A stretch of DNA of 64,000 nucleotides, from contig OZ038385.1 in assembly GCA_964036045.1 (NCBI GenBank), forward strand, positions 35,504,101 to 35,568,100, written 5' to 3'. The number at the start of each line of letters is the position of its first letter. The first letter of the stretch is position 1. Source of the stretch: Eutreptiella sp. 'Long Island Sound 2002'. Lineage: Eukaryota > Euglenozoa > Euglenophyceae > Eutreptiales > Eutreptiaceae. The notes beneath the pieces were generated by a model, which saw only the letters and a program-made list of their open reading frames with translations, was not told the DNA's origin and made no database searches. Positions 26,040-34,830 of the stretch are shown piece by piece. The position numbers were made by a program, and so were the translations under genes.

Positions 26040-29000
26040 CCAGGGCCGGACACGGCCCGCCCCCCCAACTACCGGTCCCCAGAAACCGGCGCCTGCGGAA
26101 GCCCACGCCCGCATCAACATCCTCAACGAGCCCGCGGTCACCTACGACCCCACCAAGGCCGCCACACTGCAAGCCATGCCCGGGCCGCACCCCCAAGGCG
26201 CAGACCTCCTGGGGTTCCTGGAGCAAGCCCTCCGCAAAGCGGACCAACCCGAACCAGCACCAATCCTGGACCCAGAGGGGAACAAATATCACGCCCACTG
26301 GGAACGGGGGGTACCCCTCTACCACAAGACATCGGTCACGGTACATGCCCACCCCGACCTCGGAGTGGATGGTCGCCTCGGGGCGTACGAGTGCGTGGGG
26401 CCCGGATGGCAGCTAAACGTGCTGCTCACGCACGTCCCGTTCGGGGAGGAGACCAAGGACTTCCTGGACACCCTGAGCCTGGCGTACCGCCGACTCTCCC
26501 TCCTGGCACCCACCATCATCATAGGCGACCTAAACGCCGCTCCCACCGACGACGACCGCACCGGCCCACCCACAGCCACCGACATAGCTGTCCGGGACGC
26601 CATGCACCAGCTGGGCCTCACCGACCTCACGGCAGGGCTCACCGGCACACCCTCCCATTACCCCCACCAAGCCGGCACCCACCCATCCCGCATCGACACG
26701 TGCTACGGGGACCCAACCACGGTGCGCGTCCACGAAGCAGCCTACGGGGACCTCCCGCCCACAGGCACGGGCCACCGGCCCCTCTACATCGACCTCATCA
26801 TCCCCGACCTACCCCCACCCGCAGCCACCCTGCCAGACGACACCCTCCCACCCACACTGCAGTTCCCGGCCGAGGACGACCACGGCGCCTGGCACAGGTA
26901 TAACAGGGCCCTACACGCCATCCTACGCCGCCCGGGTGCACCGACACTCACCACCGCCATGCGCCGGGCGGCACAAGCATGCGGCATGGAGCGTGACACC
27001 AACCACACGGGAGCACCACCGGACCTCACCCTCCAGCAACTCGTCCATGACATCTGGACCACGAAAGGGGAACTCGCCACCCTGCTACACCCCAGCACAC
27101 CGGAGGCACGAGACCGGGACGCCCACCTCCGTGCGCTCCTCACCACCCGCCGCCACCAACTCCAGGAATGGCACGCCCACCGCATAGCGGCAGCAGCCCA
27201 GGAACGCGAAAGATACGGCAGAAACGACACGCCGTACAAGTCCCTACGGTACGTCAGCCGCATCCTGGAGGACACGGGGCGCCGTACCATCCACGCGGTC
27301 CGCACCCCCGAAGGAGGCCTCACCAATGACCCCGACGCCGTCCTCCAGGCAGTCCTGGACAGCTTCCAGGCGCAACACGGAGACGCCCTCCCCGAGCTCG
27401 ACCCCCACACCAGAAACACCATCCGCGAGCATGTGCCCAGGGTCTTCAACCGGGAAAAGCGGCGCGCCATCGAACACGACCCCTTCAGCATCTCAGAACT
27501 GCAGCGCGCCCTGGACCGCCTGAAGAAGGGGGTCGTACCCGGCGTCGACGGTTTGCCGGCCGAAGCATACCAACGTCTCACCCTGCCCATCAAACGCCGC
27601 CTGGCAGCCTGCCTGTGGGACATCGTCACGGGCGCCACGCCCATCCCCCCTGAGTGGGCCAACCTGGTCCACCCCCTCTACAAAAAGGGGGACTGGGCGC
27701 AGCCGGGGAACTGGCGGCCCATAGTATGCGCCACCACCGAGGTCAAGCTGGTGTGGACGCTCATCCTGGGCCGCATCGCGCCAGCGGTCTTCGCCCACGT
27801 GCCCGCCAGCATGTGGGGGGCCATGGCCGGCAGGTCCCCCCACGAGGCCATCTTCCTCCAGGACACCGCACTGGACATGAACCCCTACGAGATGATCATC
27901 GCCTCCCTCGATGTCCAAGGCGCGTTCCCCCACGCCCCACACCGGCTCTTCACGGAGGTATGGGATGCCATGGGCCTCCCATTCCTATCCTTCATGACCG
28001 GGTACATCCAAACCCGACTCTACGCCGTCATCACGGCCGCGGGCCTCACCCCCTGGACCGGCACAGACAGCGGGGTCCCCCAGGGAGGCGCCGAAGGCCC
28101 CTTCCTCTACCTCCTCGTCACCCTGCCACTGGCATTCGAGCTAGCACGGGTATACCCGGGGTACGCCCCATACCCGCTACGGTCCCCCCTCATCAACTTC
28201 GCAGATGACAACCTCCTCACTACAGCCACCCGCCACCGCGACCCTGAGAACGCAGGGCTACCAACGACCACCGAACAAGCGTCCGCCATTCTCCAACTCA
28301 CCACAACCTACCTAGACGCCCACCAGCTCCTAGTGCACCCCCGCAAATCGGTCGGGCTGGCCGACGCCGAGACCCCCACCCCCCACATCCGGAAAGGCGA
28401 ACCCCTGCACCTGGAAGACACCACAGTCCACCTGGGAGTCACACAGGCCACGCGGCACCACCACATCACACTCCCAAGCAAGCTAGAAGAGCGCCTCGCC
28501 CGGCTAACCCAAATTGCCAGGGGGGACCTCCTGTCTACGCAGGGCCTGGCGTACTTCATGGAAGCAGTGCTCAACGCGGCCATCGGGTACCAAGCCCTGC
28601 ACCTCCCGCGCCCCCAAGACGCACTACGCCACGCTCGACAACAAGTGACGAAGGCATGGGCGCAACACGGAGGCTGGCCCACGTCTTTCCCCAAGGAGGC
28701 CATGATGGCCCACTGGCGCTACTACGGAGACAATACGGGCGCCCTGGTCGACATGGCCTATGCCAAACACGCAGCACACCTCCTACACAGGGTAACACAC
28801 AACCACCAACCAGAAGTTCGCGAGGCGGCGGCCATGCGCATAAAAGAAGCGCAAATGGCCCGCAACACCTGCCCCCGGTGGATACTGGCACAACACGGCG
28901 TCTCCACCCCCGTGGGCACTGGCATCTGGGCCCAGCTACAACTCCTCCTACCGCACCACACGCACGCCATCCTGACAAACCACCACTGCGACCAACAGGG

Positions 29001-30669
29001 GCCACTCGTGGCCACACACACCGACATCCACCGACACCCGGCAGGCGAGGTGGACACCCTGCGCCTCGTAGGGGCCACCATCACCATAGTGTATATCACC
29101 CCAACACAGATGCAGATCATGGCCCAATGCGACGCCCACCACGCCCCGTTCCTTTCCGACCCACAATGGCCGGCACGCCACGTCTTCCAAGCGTACCTCC
29201 GCGCATGTGCTACGAAGGCAGGGCGCGACATGCCGGGGCCCAAGGACATCGACACGGCGTACACAGCCTTCCAGCGCCAGCACCCCCGGCCCCGCCTGAG
29301 CGAACACGAGACCCCCAACGACGGCGGCACGACGCAGGGGGAGCCCACCCCGTCAGCCGAAGGCTGGACACCACCCACCATCCTGCTGCTAGCACCAAAC
29401 GGCCACAAACATGTAACCCGCACCGTCCAGCGACACCATGCCCCCTGGTCCATCCCCAAACACAATGCACCGGAGACCGATGTACCACCAGTCAGACACA
29501 GTGACCAGGGCATACCACGCACGTGCTGGCACTGCGGCCCGGCAGCCCTCGACACGCCGTGGCCCCTGCTGCACCTCATCTCCACCCACTACCACACCCC
29601 CACCGCCGCCGCCACCGCCGACCAGCAGGCATGGCTCTCCCCCTGGTTTCACACGGTACCCCCGGACCACCCGGCGCACGTAGCCTGGACCCGAACACCC
29701 ACGGCGACATGGACGTTCACCAACGAGCAGGCAGACCCAGACAGCGTAGCCATGGAGTACGACCGCTGCGACCCACACCGCGCAGGACCTCAGGAGGCAC
29801 CCATGCGCCCCCTACAGCACAAATGCCCCACCCTCCGCGGCGACAAGGACGACACGGAGCGGCGACAGACCATCACGTGCCAGAAATTCCACCCCAATAC
29901 GGGATACCTCTTCCACCTGATGTACGCGTATATCACCCAGGGACGCCCAGACAGGGGCCTCCTCCGCCTCACCCCACGAGCCCAGGCCATCATCACCCAG
30001 GGAATAGGCGTCTATGCAGCGCCACTACTGCAACCCACGCAAATCACCGCCAGAACCACCCAGGGGAACCCCATCTACGTCTATCACCCCACAGCAATCG
30101 CCCGCCTACCCATACCCAGCGACACCGACATCATCTACTTCACTGACGCATCCGGCACCCAGCAACGCACCCCCACGGTCGGTTGCGCCTCCGTGCGCAT
30201 CACCCGGCGCGCGGACGGCCTCCACGTGGAACACCACACCGGGACCACCATCTTTGGGGCGTCCTCCCACGGCGAACTGCGCACCATGGCAGACGCCGTC
30301 ACCGCCACACCGCCACCCACGACGGCCCGGCCCCGCAACATCTGGGTAGTCGTGGACGCCACGGTCGACATCCACCTCACCAGGCGCCTTGCGAACCTAC
30401 CCCTCCACAAAGCACTCGATTCCGGCCTCACCACACAAGCGTTGGGACTATGGATGGCCTTCAAGGGCATGCACCCCCAGGACGCCCTACACATCGTCAA
30501 GCAGGAGTCGCACCGCTACGCATACGGCAATGGACGCGCAGACACGCAGGCCAAACACCAGAACACAAACCACACCCCAGGGCTCGAACGCGTGCGACTG
30601 GACACCCCACACCACAGCCACCTGCAGCACCTGCCCCCGATACCCCTGGCCGCACAGCCCCCCCAATGA
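26035..30669 (+). CDS. LINE ORF2: endonuclease-reverse transcriptase-RNase H
   Basis: Enzyme for target-primed reverse transcription. Numbering is from the first in-frame ATG at 26176 (1497 residues). Endonuclease: GDLN with D118 and N120, SRID with D174, and GHRPL with H200. The N-terminal part of this domain, with NILNEP (likely the conserved Asn) and LGFLEQAL (likely the catalytic Glu, E16), starts upstream of that ATG, in frame back to 26035. Starting at 26176 would therefore cut the domain, so I give the whole open frame. Reverse transcriptase, about 440-700: LDVQGAF with D579, SGVPQGGAEGP, and FADD with D677/D678. RNase H, about 1318-1470: D1324, E1367, D1394 and D1456, all four acidic residues present. 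The frame ends at TGA 30667-30669, touching the ATG of the next frame. The usual C-terminal zinc finger of such proteins lies in that next frame. The enzyme motifs look intact. Confidence 0.9.
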   Translation, partial: RGQGRTRPAPPTTGPQKPAPAEAHARINILNEPAVTYDPTKAATLQAMPGPHPQGADLLGFLEQALRKADQPEPAPILDPEGNKYHAHWERGVPLYHKTSVTVHAHPDLGVDGRLGAYECVGPGWQLNVLLTHVPFGEETKDFLDTLSLAYRRLSLLAPTIIIGDLNAAPTDDDRTGPPTATDIAVRDAMHQLGLTDLTAGLTGTPSHYPHQAGTHPSRIDTCYGDPTTVRVHEAAYGDLPPTGTGHRPLYIDLIIPDLPPPAATLPDDTLPPTLQFPAEDDHGAWHRYNRALHAILRRPGAPTLTTAMRRAAQACGMERDTNHTGAPPDLTLQQLVHDIWTTKGELATLLHPSTPEARDRDAHLRALLTTRRHQLQEWHAHRIAAAAQERERYGRNDTPYKSLRYVSRILEDTGRRTIHAVRTPEGGLTNDPDAVLQAVLDSFQAQHGDALPELDPHTRNTIREHVPRVFNREKRRAIEHDPFSISELQRALDRLKKGVVPGVDGLPAEAYQRLTLPIKRRLAACLWDIVTGATPIPPEWANLVHPLYKKGDWAQPGNWRPIVCATTEVKLVWTLILGRIAPAVFAHVPASMWGAMAGRSPHEAIFLQDTALDMNPYEMIIASLDVQGAFPHAPHRLFTEVWDAMGLPFLSFMTGYIQTRLYAVITAAGLTPWTGTDSGVPQGGAEGPFLYLLVTLPLAFELARVYPGYAPYPLRSPLINFADDNLLTTATRHRDPENAGLPTTTEQASAILQLTTTYLDAHQLLVHPRKSVGLADAETPTPHIRKGEPLHLEDTTVHLGVTQATRHHHITLPSKLEERLARLTQIARGDLLSTQGLAYFMEAVLNAAIGYQALHLPRPQDALRHARQQVTKAWAQHGGWPTSFPKEAMMAHWRYYGDNTGALVDMAYAKHAAHLLHRVTHNHQPEVREAAAMRIKEAQMARNTCPRWILAQHGVSTPVGTGIWAQLQLLLPHHTHAILTNHHCDQQGPLVATHTDIHRHPAGEVDTLRLVGATITIVYITPTQMQIMAQCDAHHAPFLSDPQWPARHVFQAYLRACATKAGRDMPGPKDIDTAYTAFQRQHPRPRLSEHETPNDGGTTQGEPTPSAEGWTPPTILLLAPNGHKHVTRTVQRHHAPWSIPKHNAPETDVPPVRHSDQGIPRTCWHCGPAALDTPWPLLHLISTHYHTPTAAATADQQAWLSPWFHTVPPDHPAHVAWTRTPTATWTFTNEQADPDSVAMEYDRCDPHRAGPQEAPMRPLQHKCPTLRGDKDDTERRQTITCQKFHPNTGYLFHLMYAYITQGRPDRGLLRLTPRAQAIITQGIGVYAAPLLQPTQITARTTQGNPIYVYHPTAIARLPIPSDTDIIYFTDASGTQQRTPTVGCASVRITRRADGLHVEHHTGTTIFGASSHGELRTMADAVTATPPPTTARPRNIWVVVDATVDIHLTRRLANLPLHKALDSGLTTQALGLWMAFKGMHPQDALHIVKQESHRYAYGNGRADTQAKHQNTNHTPGLERVRLDTPHHSHLQHLPPIPLAAQPPQ

Positions 30670-31359
30670 ATGCCCGAGGACACGCCGTACACGGATCGAG
30701 ACAAGCAGTACCACTACCCCACACCCATCCAGCAACTCGCCGCCACACTGGGCCACCCAGCAAACACCGAACTCCTCCGACGCCTCGAAAACTCCGTCCA
30801 CACCCCCCTCTACTACTCCGCCCTGCGCCCGGATAGCCTCCCAGCACACCTACAAAAGCCCCGACTCCAGCTCGCCCTCGAACAACTTCCCCTCCTCACC
30901 CGATACCACCGATGGTATACGCGCCGCTCGATCCACGTCCCCGCAGGACACACCAAATGCATCTGCAGCCACGCGGAAGAAGAAACGTGGGACCACTTCA
31001 AGGCGTGCTCCCTGTACAGGGGACTGGACACCCTCACAGACTGGAACCCAACCCACACCATCGCACAGCACGCCGGATGGCTGGCGCAGTCCCCGGCGAC
31101 CCAGCAACTCACCACCGTCCTCAAGCAGACGGAGGTGCTCGAGGCAGTCCGCAGGGGACTCGTCCCCACTGCCGTCTACACCTTACTACGCACCCACGCG
31201 GAGGACCCCCAGGCCACGGCGGCACACATGCAGCGAACGGCCGTTGCCAAGACGGCGGAGCAGCTCACATACCGCACCCACAAATACCTGCAGCATGCGG
31301 CAACCCTGCCACCAACAGACCAAGCCCACCTCCTCAAACTCCTGTTCTACCAACCATGA
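30670..31359 (+). CDS. LINE ORF3: 229-aa protein with C-terminal RT-type zinc finger
   Basis: Starts at the ATG directly after the stop of ORF2 (TGAATG) and stays in the same frame. It contains a Cys/His cluster, C97, C99, H109, C113, in CICSHAEEETWDHFKAC. This resembles the zinc finger that normally ends LINE reverse transcriptases and helps bind template RNA. The rest is alpha-helix-like and unrecognised. The simplest reading is that it is the C-terminal part of the ORF2 polyprotein, made either by readthrough of the TGA or by termination-reinitiation at TGAATG. A recent nonsense mutation is the alternative. It ends at TGA 31357, followed 12 bases later by a second in-frame TGA at 31372. 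Confidence 0.7.
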   Translation: MPEDTPYTDRDKQYHYPTPIQQLAATLGHPANTELLRRLENSVHTPLYYSALRPDSLPAHLQKPRLQLALEQLPLLTRYHRWYTRRSIHVPAGHTKCICSHAEEETWDHFKACSLYRGLDTLTDWNPTHTIAQHAGWLAQSPATQQLTTVLKQTEVLEAVRRGLVPTAVYTLLRTHAEDPQATAAHMQRTAVAKTAEQLTYRTHKYLQHAATLPPTDQAHLLKLLFYQP

Positions 31360-31374
31360 GAACCTACCCCGTGA

Positions 31375-34300
31375 CATACCAACACCGAACCCCCACCACG
31401 TCTACACACCGTCCACCGGGCACAGCACTGGCACAGCACACACGGGCGCCACAGGCACCGCACACGCTCCCACCAGCATGCGCGCGCCACCAGCCCCCAT
31501 CCCCCCACGCCGCCGTCCGTCCACAGGTACCACCAACCACCAGCCACCGCATGCCCCCTCTGCGCTCGCCAGCGGCTACCACAGACAGCCCTGCCCTGCA
31601 ACCCAGACCACTGGGTCTGCCTGGGAGCCGCGCACCGCCTCACCCACTGCCCCCACTGCGGGGACCTCAACCCCCGCCACCGCGAACGGCCCGCGGCCCC
31701 AGCAGCACCCCCCCCCGCCAGCCACCCCAGCTTCTTCGGGTACCTCACCGACACTCTCCGGGACCAACTGGGGGGGTACTACGTGGCGGACGCGGCGGAC
31801 CACGCATGGGCCATAGCCGTGGCCACGGGCAACACACCCCTGCCCCCCCACAGCCCACCCCTACGCCACAGCGGAGGCGGCTTGAACGTGGCGGCCCGCC
31901 ACATCCTCCTCGCCCTATACCTCCACCACCGAAACCTACACCTCCCAGACCCACAACTCCCGGCCCCCCAAGCAGCAGCCCTGACGCCGGAAGCGTGGGC
32001 CGACACGGCACCAGAGGAGATAGCAGCCTACCTCCGAGCCACGTGCCGCCGGTTCGCAAACGCCCTCGGCCGACGGAAGGGAACACCTTACCCCCTCAGC
32101 GCACTCCTCTACCCGGCACACCACCCCCACCCCACACAAAGGACACCCCCGGAGGGCTGGGCGTCTTTCCGGGACACCCACCTGGCCGCCCCCGACGAGG
32201 CCACCGCCACGCGGATGAGCCTCACGGACCAGGAGGCCTACGTCAGAGGCCTCAAGACGAGCCTCCAAGAGGCACACCGCTGGCGCGCCCGCTCCCCGTC
32301 GCCCCCGCGGGGACAGGGGGGTTCACCCGCCCCCGACACCCACCAGGCCAAGAAGACCAAGGGGCACCGGCACCAGGGGGCCCGCCAACGCGCCCGCCAG
32401 CAGGGCGCGACGCCCCGACCAAGGCCCGGGTCCAGCCACACCGCACCGCCCCACGCCCAGACCCCCGGGGCACACCAGCAACACCACCACCACCAACGCC
32501 CACCGCCACCACCTTACCGCAGCACCCAAACCCTGCAGCCCAGTCAGCCACCACCGCCCACACACGTCCACACCATGCCAGGACCACCGTACGCGCAGAG
32601 CCAGGGGACATGGCACCACCAACACCACCACCGCGCCCCCGTCCCTCCCAACCCCTACCCCCTAATGCCCCCAAGCTACAGCGGCCCCCACCAGCTACAT
32701 CCCCACCACGCCCCAGCACAACCAGGCCCCGCGAACCACCCACCCCACATAGCGCACATCACCGCACCACACCATCACGTGTACCACCACCACCAGCCCC
32801 TGCCGCCACACCCACCAACGCCGGGGTACCACACACAACCGACACACCCTCCACACCACCACCACGCGGTCCAGCACCACCCGCCGCCCCCGCTACACGG
32901 ACCCACGGCATACGAGCCACGGTACACCCCCATGGACCCGCGAGGAGCCGCGCACGCACACCGGCAACACCAGGACCGAGTAGGGGCGCCCCACCACCAC
33001 CAACAGCCCCCCCACCCACACCCCATACCAGCGAGCACCATCCACCAGCAGCCACCCATCACATACGGACCACAGCCCCACCCGGGGGCTCATGCGGTCG
33101 CCTCCCACCCGCGGCCCGGCACCGCGACCAGTCAAGAACCGCAAGGGCCACACGGCGCACACACGCAACACCCACGCGACCCACAGGGCCGCCCGGACCC
33201 CCAGCCGGCACAACACCCACCCCCGCCCCCCCCACCCCACCACCACCAGCAGCCCCCCCACCCACACCCCATACCAGCGAGCACCATCCACCGGCAGCCA
33301 CCCATTACATACGGACCACCGCCCCACCCGGACGCTCATACGGCCGCCTCCCACCCACACCCCGGCACCACAACCAGTCAGGAACCGCAAGGACCACACG
33401 GCGCACACACGCAACACCCACACGACCCACAGGGACGCCCAGACCCCCAGCCAGCACAACACCCACCCCCGCCCCCCCCACCACCAACAGCGCCACCCCC
33501 ACACCACCCCCCCCCGCCCCCCCCCCGAGACCAGGCCACGGACACAACACGCGGCAGCCAGCACCAACCAATCGATGTCGATGCCCCCGCCGACACATGC
33601 CACCGCGAATCCCCCCTCCCGCGGCCGCCGCAAGAGACCCCATCACCGGACCCCGCGCGCGACAACGATGACCATCCCCCCCAACCCACACCACCCCCCC
33701 CATCACACCCCGCACCACCAGTCGCCGCACCGGCCGAGCCCTACGCCCTGCACAACCCCGCAGCGGTACGGCAGCACCTCCGGGGGGTCGGGGAACAGGA
33801 CGTCGTGCTGTACCTCCGCACCTCCGGCACCAGCACCCCCATCCGGGCGGCCACCCTGGTCCAGGCGGCCACCCTGGGGGAAGGCGTCAGAGACTTCCTC
33901 TTCGACGCCTTCCTCCACGTCGCCCGACACGAGCGCCCCCCACGCGCCACCCCGGACGGCGAGAGCCCGCCCCCCACGGGGAGCCGGATCTGGGTACCCC
34001 CCATCGACTGGGGGCGACACCTGGTCGGACACCCCGTGCCAGAGCGGGACAGCACCCAGGGCCGCACCCGCTACCGCGAGCCCAACATGGCCCACCCCCC
34101 ACCCGACGCCACCCCCAACAGCACCAAGGAGTGGGAGCGGGAAACATGGGTGGCCCGGATGGCCTCCCTAAGCAACTTCCGGCACCACGTCCCGGGGGAC
34201 ATCCCCACCCCCGAAGAGCAGCAGCCAGCCCCCTCCACGTACATGACCCTCATGTACAATCTGCACTACACCCTCTCCACCACCACCTACCACGCACCCA

Positions 34301-34830
34301 CAGACCACTGGGTGGTACACGGCACCGACTCCCTCCTCCCCGCCGACTACACCCCCCCCACACACAACCCGGGCCCCGACACGTACGCCAGGGGGGAAGA
34401 CCCGGACGACCCCCACATCTGGGGCACGTGGGAACCCGAATCCCTGGACGCGCTGCTCTCCATCCGCAGCAGCTACCAGGGCCTTGGTAGGGCGATGTAT
34501 TGCCTCGCCAAGTGGACCCAACGGACCTGGGGGATCCCCGCGGACCGATGGGTGTGGGTGGTCACGATGCGCCCCCAGCAGATGGAAGCCCCCCCAAACC
34601 GCGGGGGACCCACCCCCCCACGCCCCACCACCCCACAACTATGCCCGTACATGGTGGCAGCCCGCCTCATGGCGCTGCTATGGCCGGGCCCCCACACCCC
34701 CACCCAAAACTACCCCCACCTCACAGAGGGGGACATGCCCGGCATCCAGCGATGCTTCTTCGAGACCCTCGACTACCTCCAGCAGACACACCCCCGCGTC
34801 CTGGAGCAGATATGGCCACCCCCCGGGTAA
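31375..34830 (+). CDS. LINE ORF4: RING-like, His/Pro-rich protein of unknown function
   Basis: Open frame of 1151 codons after the double TGA, in the same frame as ORF2 and ORF3. It has no ATG near its start; the first start-like codon, GTG at 31783, would remove the most distinctive motif. Numbering from 31375, eight zinc ligands are spaced as in a cross-brace finger: C60, C63, C75, H79, C82, H87, C92, C95. A helical region follows (about 115-300). Then comes a very His/Pro/Gln-rich stretch with a duplicated 82-residue segment. Last is a globular-looking C-terminal third with AVRQHLRGVGEQDVVLYLR and DHWVVHGTDSLLPADY, which I cannot assign. The composition of this frame is protein-like while the other two frames read as Arg/Pro/His shadows. 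A RING-like finger could mean ubiquitin ligase activity or nucleic acid binding; this is speculation. It ends at TAA 34828-34830. Confidence 0.6.
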   Translation, partial: HTNTEPPPRLHTVHRAQHWHSTHGRHRHRTRSHQHARATSPHPPTPPSVHRYHQPPATACPLCARQRLPQTALPCNPDHWVCLGAAHRLTHCPHCGDLNPRHRERPAAPAAPPPASHPSFFGYLTDTLRDQLGGYYVADAADHAWAIAVATGNTPLPPHSPPLRHSGGGLNVAARHILLALYLHHRNLHLPDPQLPAPQAAALTPEAWADTAPEEIAAYLRATCRRFANALGRRKGTPYPLSALLYPAHHPHPTQRTPPEGWASFRDTHLAAPDEATATRMSLTDQEAYVRGLKTSLQEAHRWRARSPSPPRGQGGSPAPDTHQAKKTKGHRHQGARQRARQQGATPRPRPGSSHTAPPHAQTPGAHQQHHHHQRPPPPPYRSTQTLQPSQPPPPTHVHTMPGPPYAQSQGTWHHQHHHRAPVPPNPYPLMPPSYSGPHQLHPHHAPAQPGPANHPPHIAHITAPHHHVYHHHQPLPPHPPTPGYHTQPTHPPHHHHAVQHHPPPPLHGPTAYEPRYTPMDPRGAAHAHRQHQDRVGAPHHHQQPPHPHPIPASTIHQQPPITYGPQPHPGAHAVASHPRPGTATSQEPQGPHGAHTQHPRDPQGRPDPQPAQHPPPPPPPHHHQQPPHPHPIPASTIHRQPPITYGPPPHPDAHTAASHPHPGTTTSQEPQGPHGAHTQHPHDPQGRPDPQPAQHPPPPPPPPTAPPPHHPPPPPPRDQATDTTRGSQHQPIDVDAPADTCHRESPLPRPPQETPSPDPARDNDDHPPQPTPPPPSHPAPPVAAPAEPYALHNPAAVRQHLRGVGEQDVVLYLRTSGTSTPIRAATLVQAATLGEGVRDFLFDAFLHVARHERPPRATPDGESPPPTGSRIWVPPIDWGRHLVGHPVPERDSTQGRTRYREPNMAHPPPDATPNSTKEWERETWVARMASLSNFRHHVPGDIPTPEEQQPAPSTYMTLMYNLHYTLSTTTYHAPTDHWVVHGTDSLLPADYTPPTHNPGPDTYARGEDPDDPHIWGTWEPESLDALLSIRSSYQGLGRAMYCLAKWTQRTWGIPADRWVWVVTMRPQQMEAPPNRGGPTPPRPTTPQLCPYMVAARLMALLWPGPHTPTQNYPHLTEGDMPGIQRCFFETLDYLQQTHPRVLEQIWPPPG
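32992..33483 (+). repeat. In-frame 246-bp tandem duplication in ORF4
   Basis: Two adjacent copies, 32992-33237 and 33238-33483, encode the 82-residue segment containing HHHQQPPHPHPIPASTIH and PQGRPDPQPAQHPPP. The period is a multiple of three and both copies stay open in the ORF4 frame. They differ by scattered substitutions. Confidence 0.88.

Noticed and set aside
26784-27662. 292-codon minus-strand frame and other antisense frames in the LINE
   Set aside because: Antisense to conserved RT/endonuclease coding sequence; expected from low T content, with no recognisable domain.
26032-31374. UGA reassigned to an amino acid in this organism
   Set aside because: UGA also ends pol at 61225 right after the chromodomain region, and a TAA also interrupts the LINE frame, so reassignment does not explain the pattern.
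30912-33671. 919-codon + frame overlapping ORF3/ORF4
   Set aside because: Arg/Pro/His-rich shadow in another frame of a C-rich, T-poor region. The zinc-finger and globular motifs are in frame 1.
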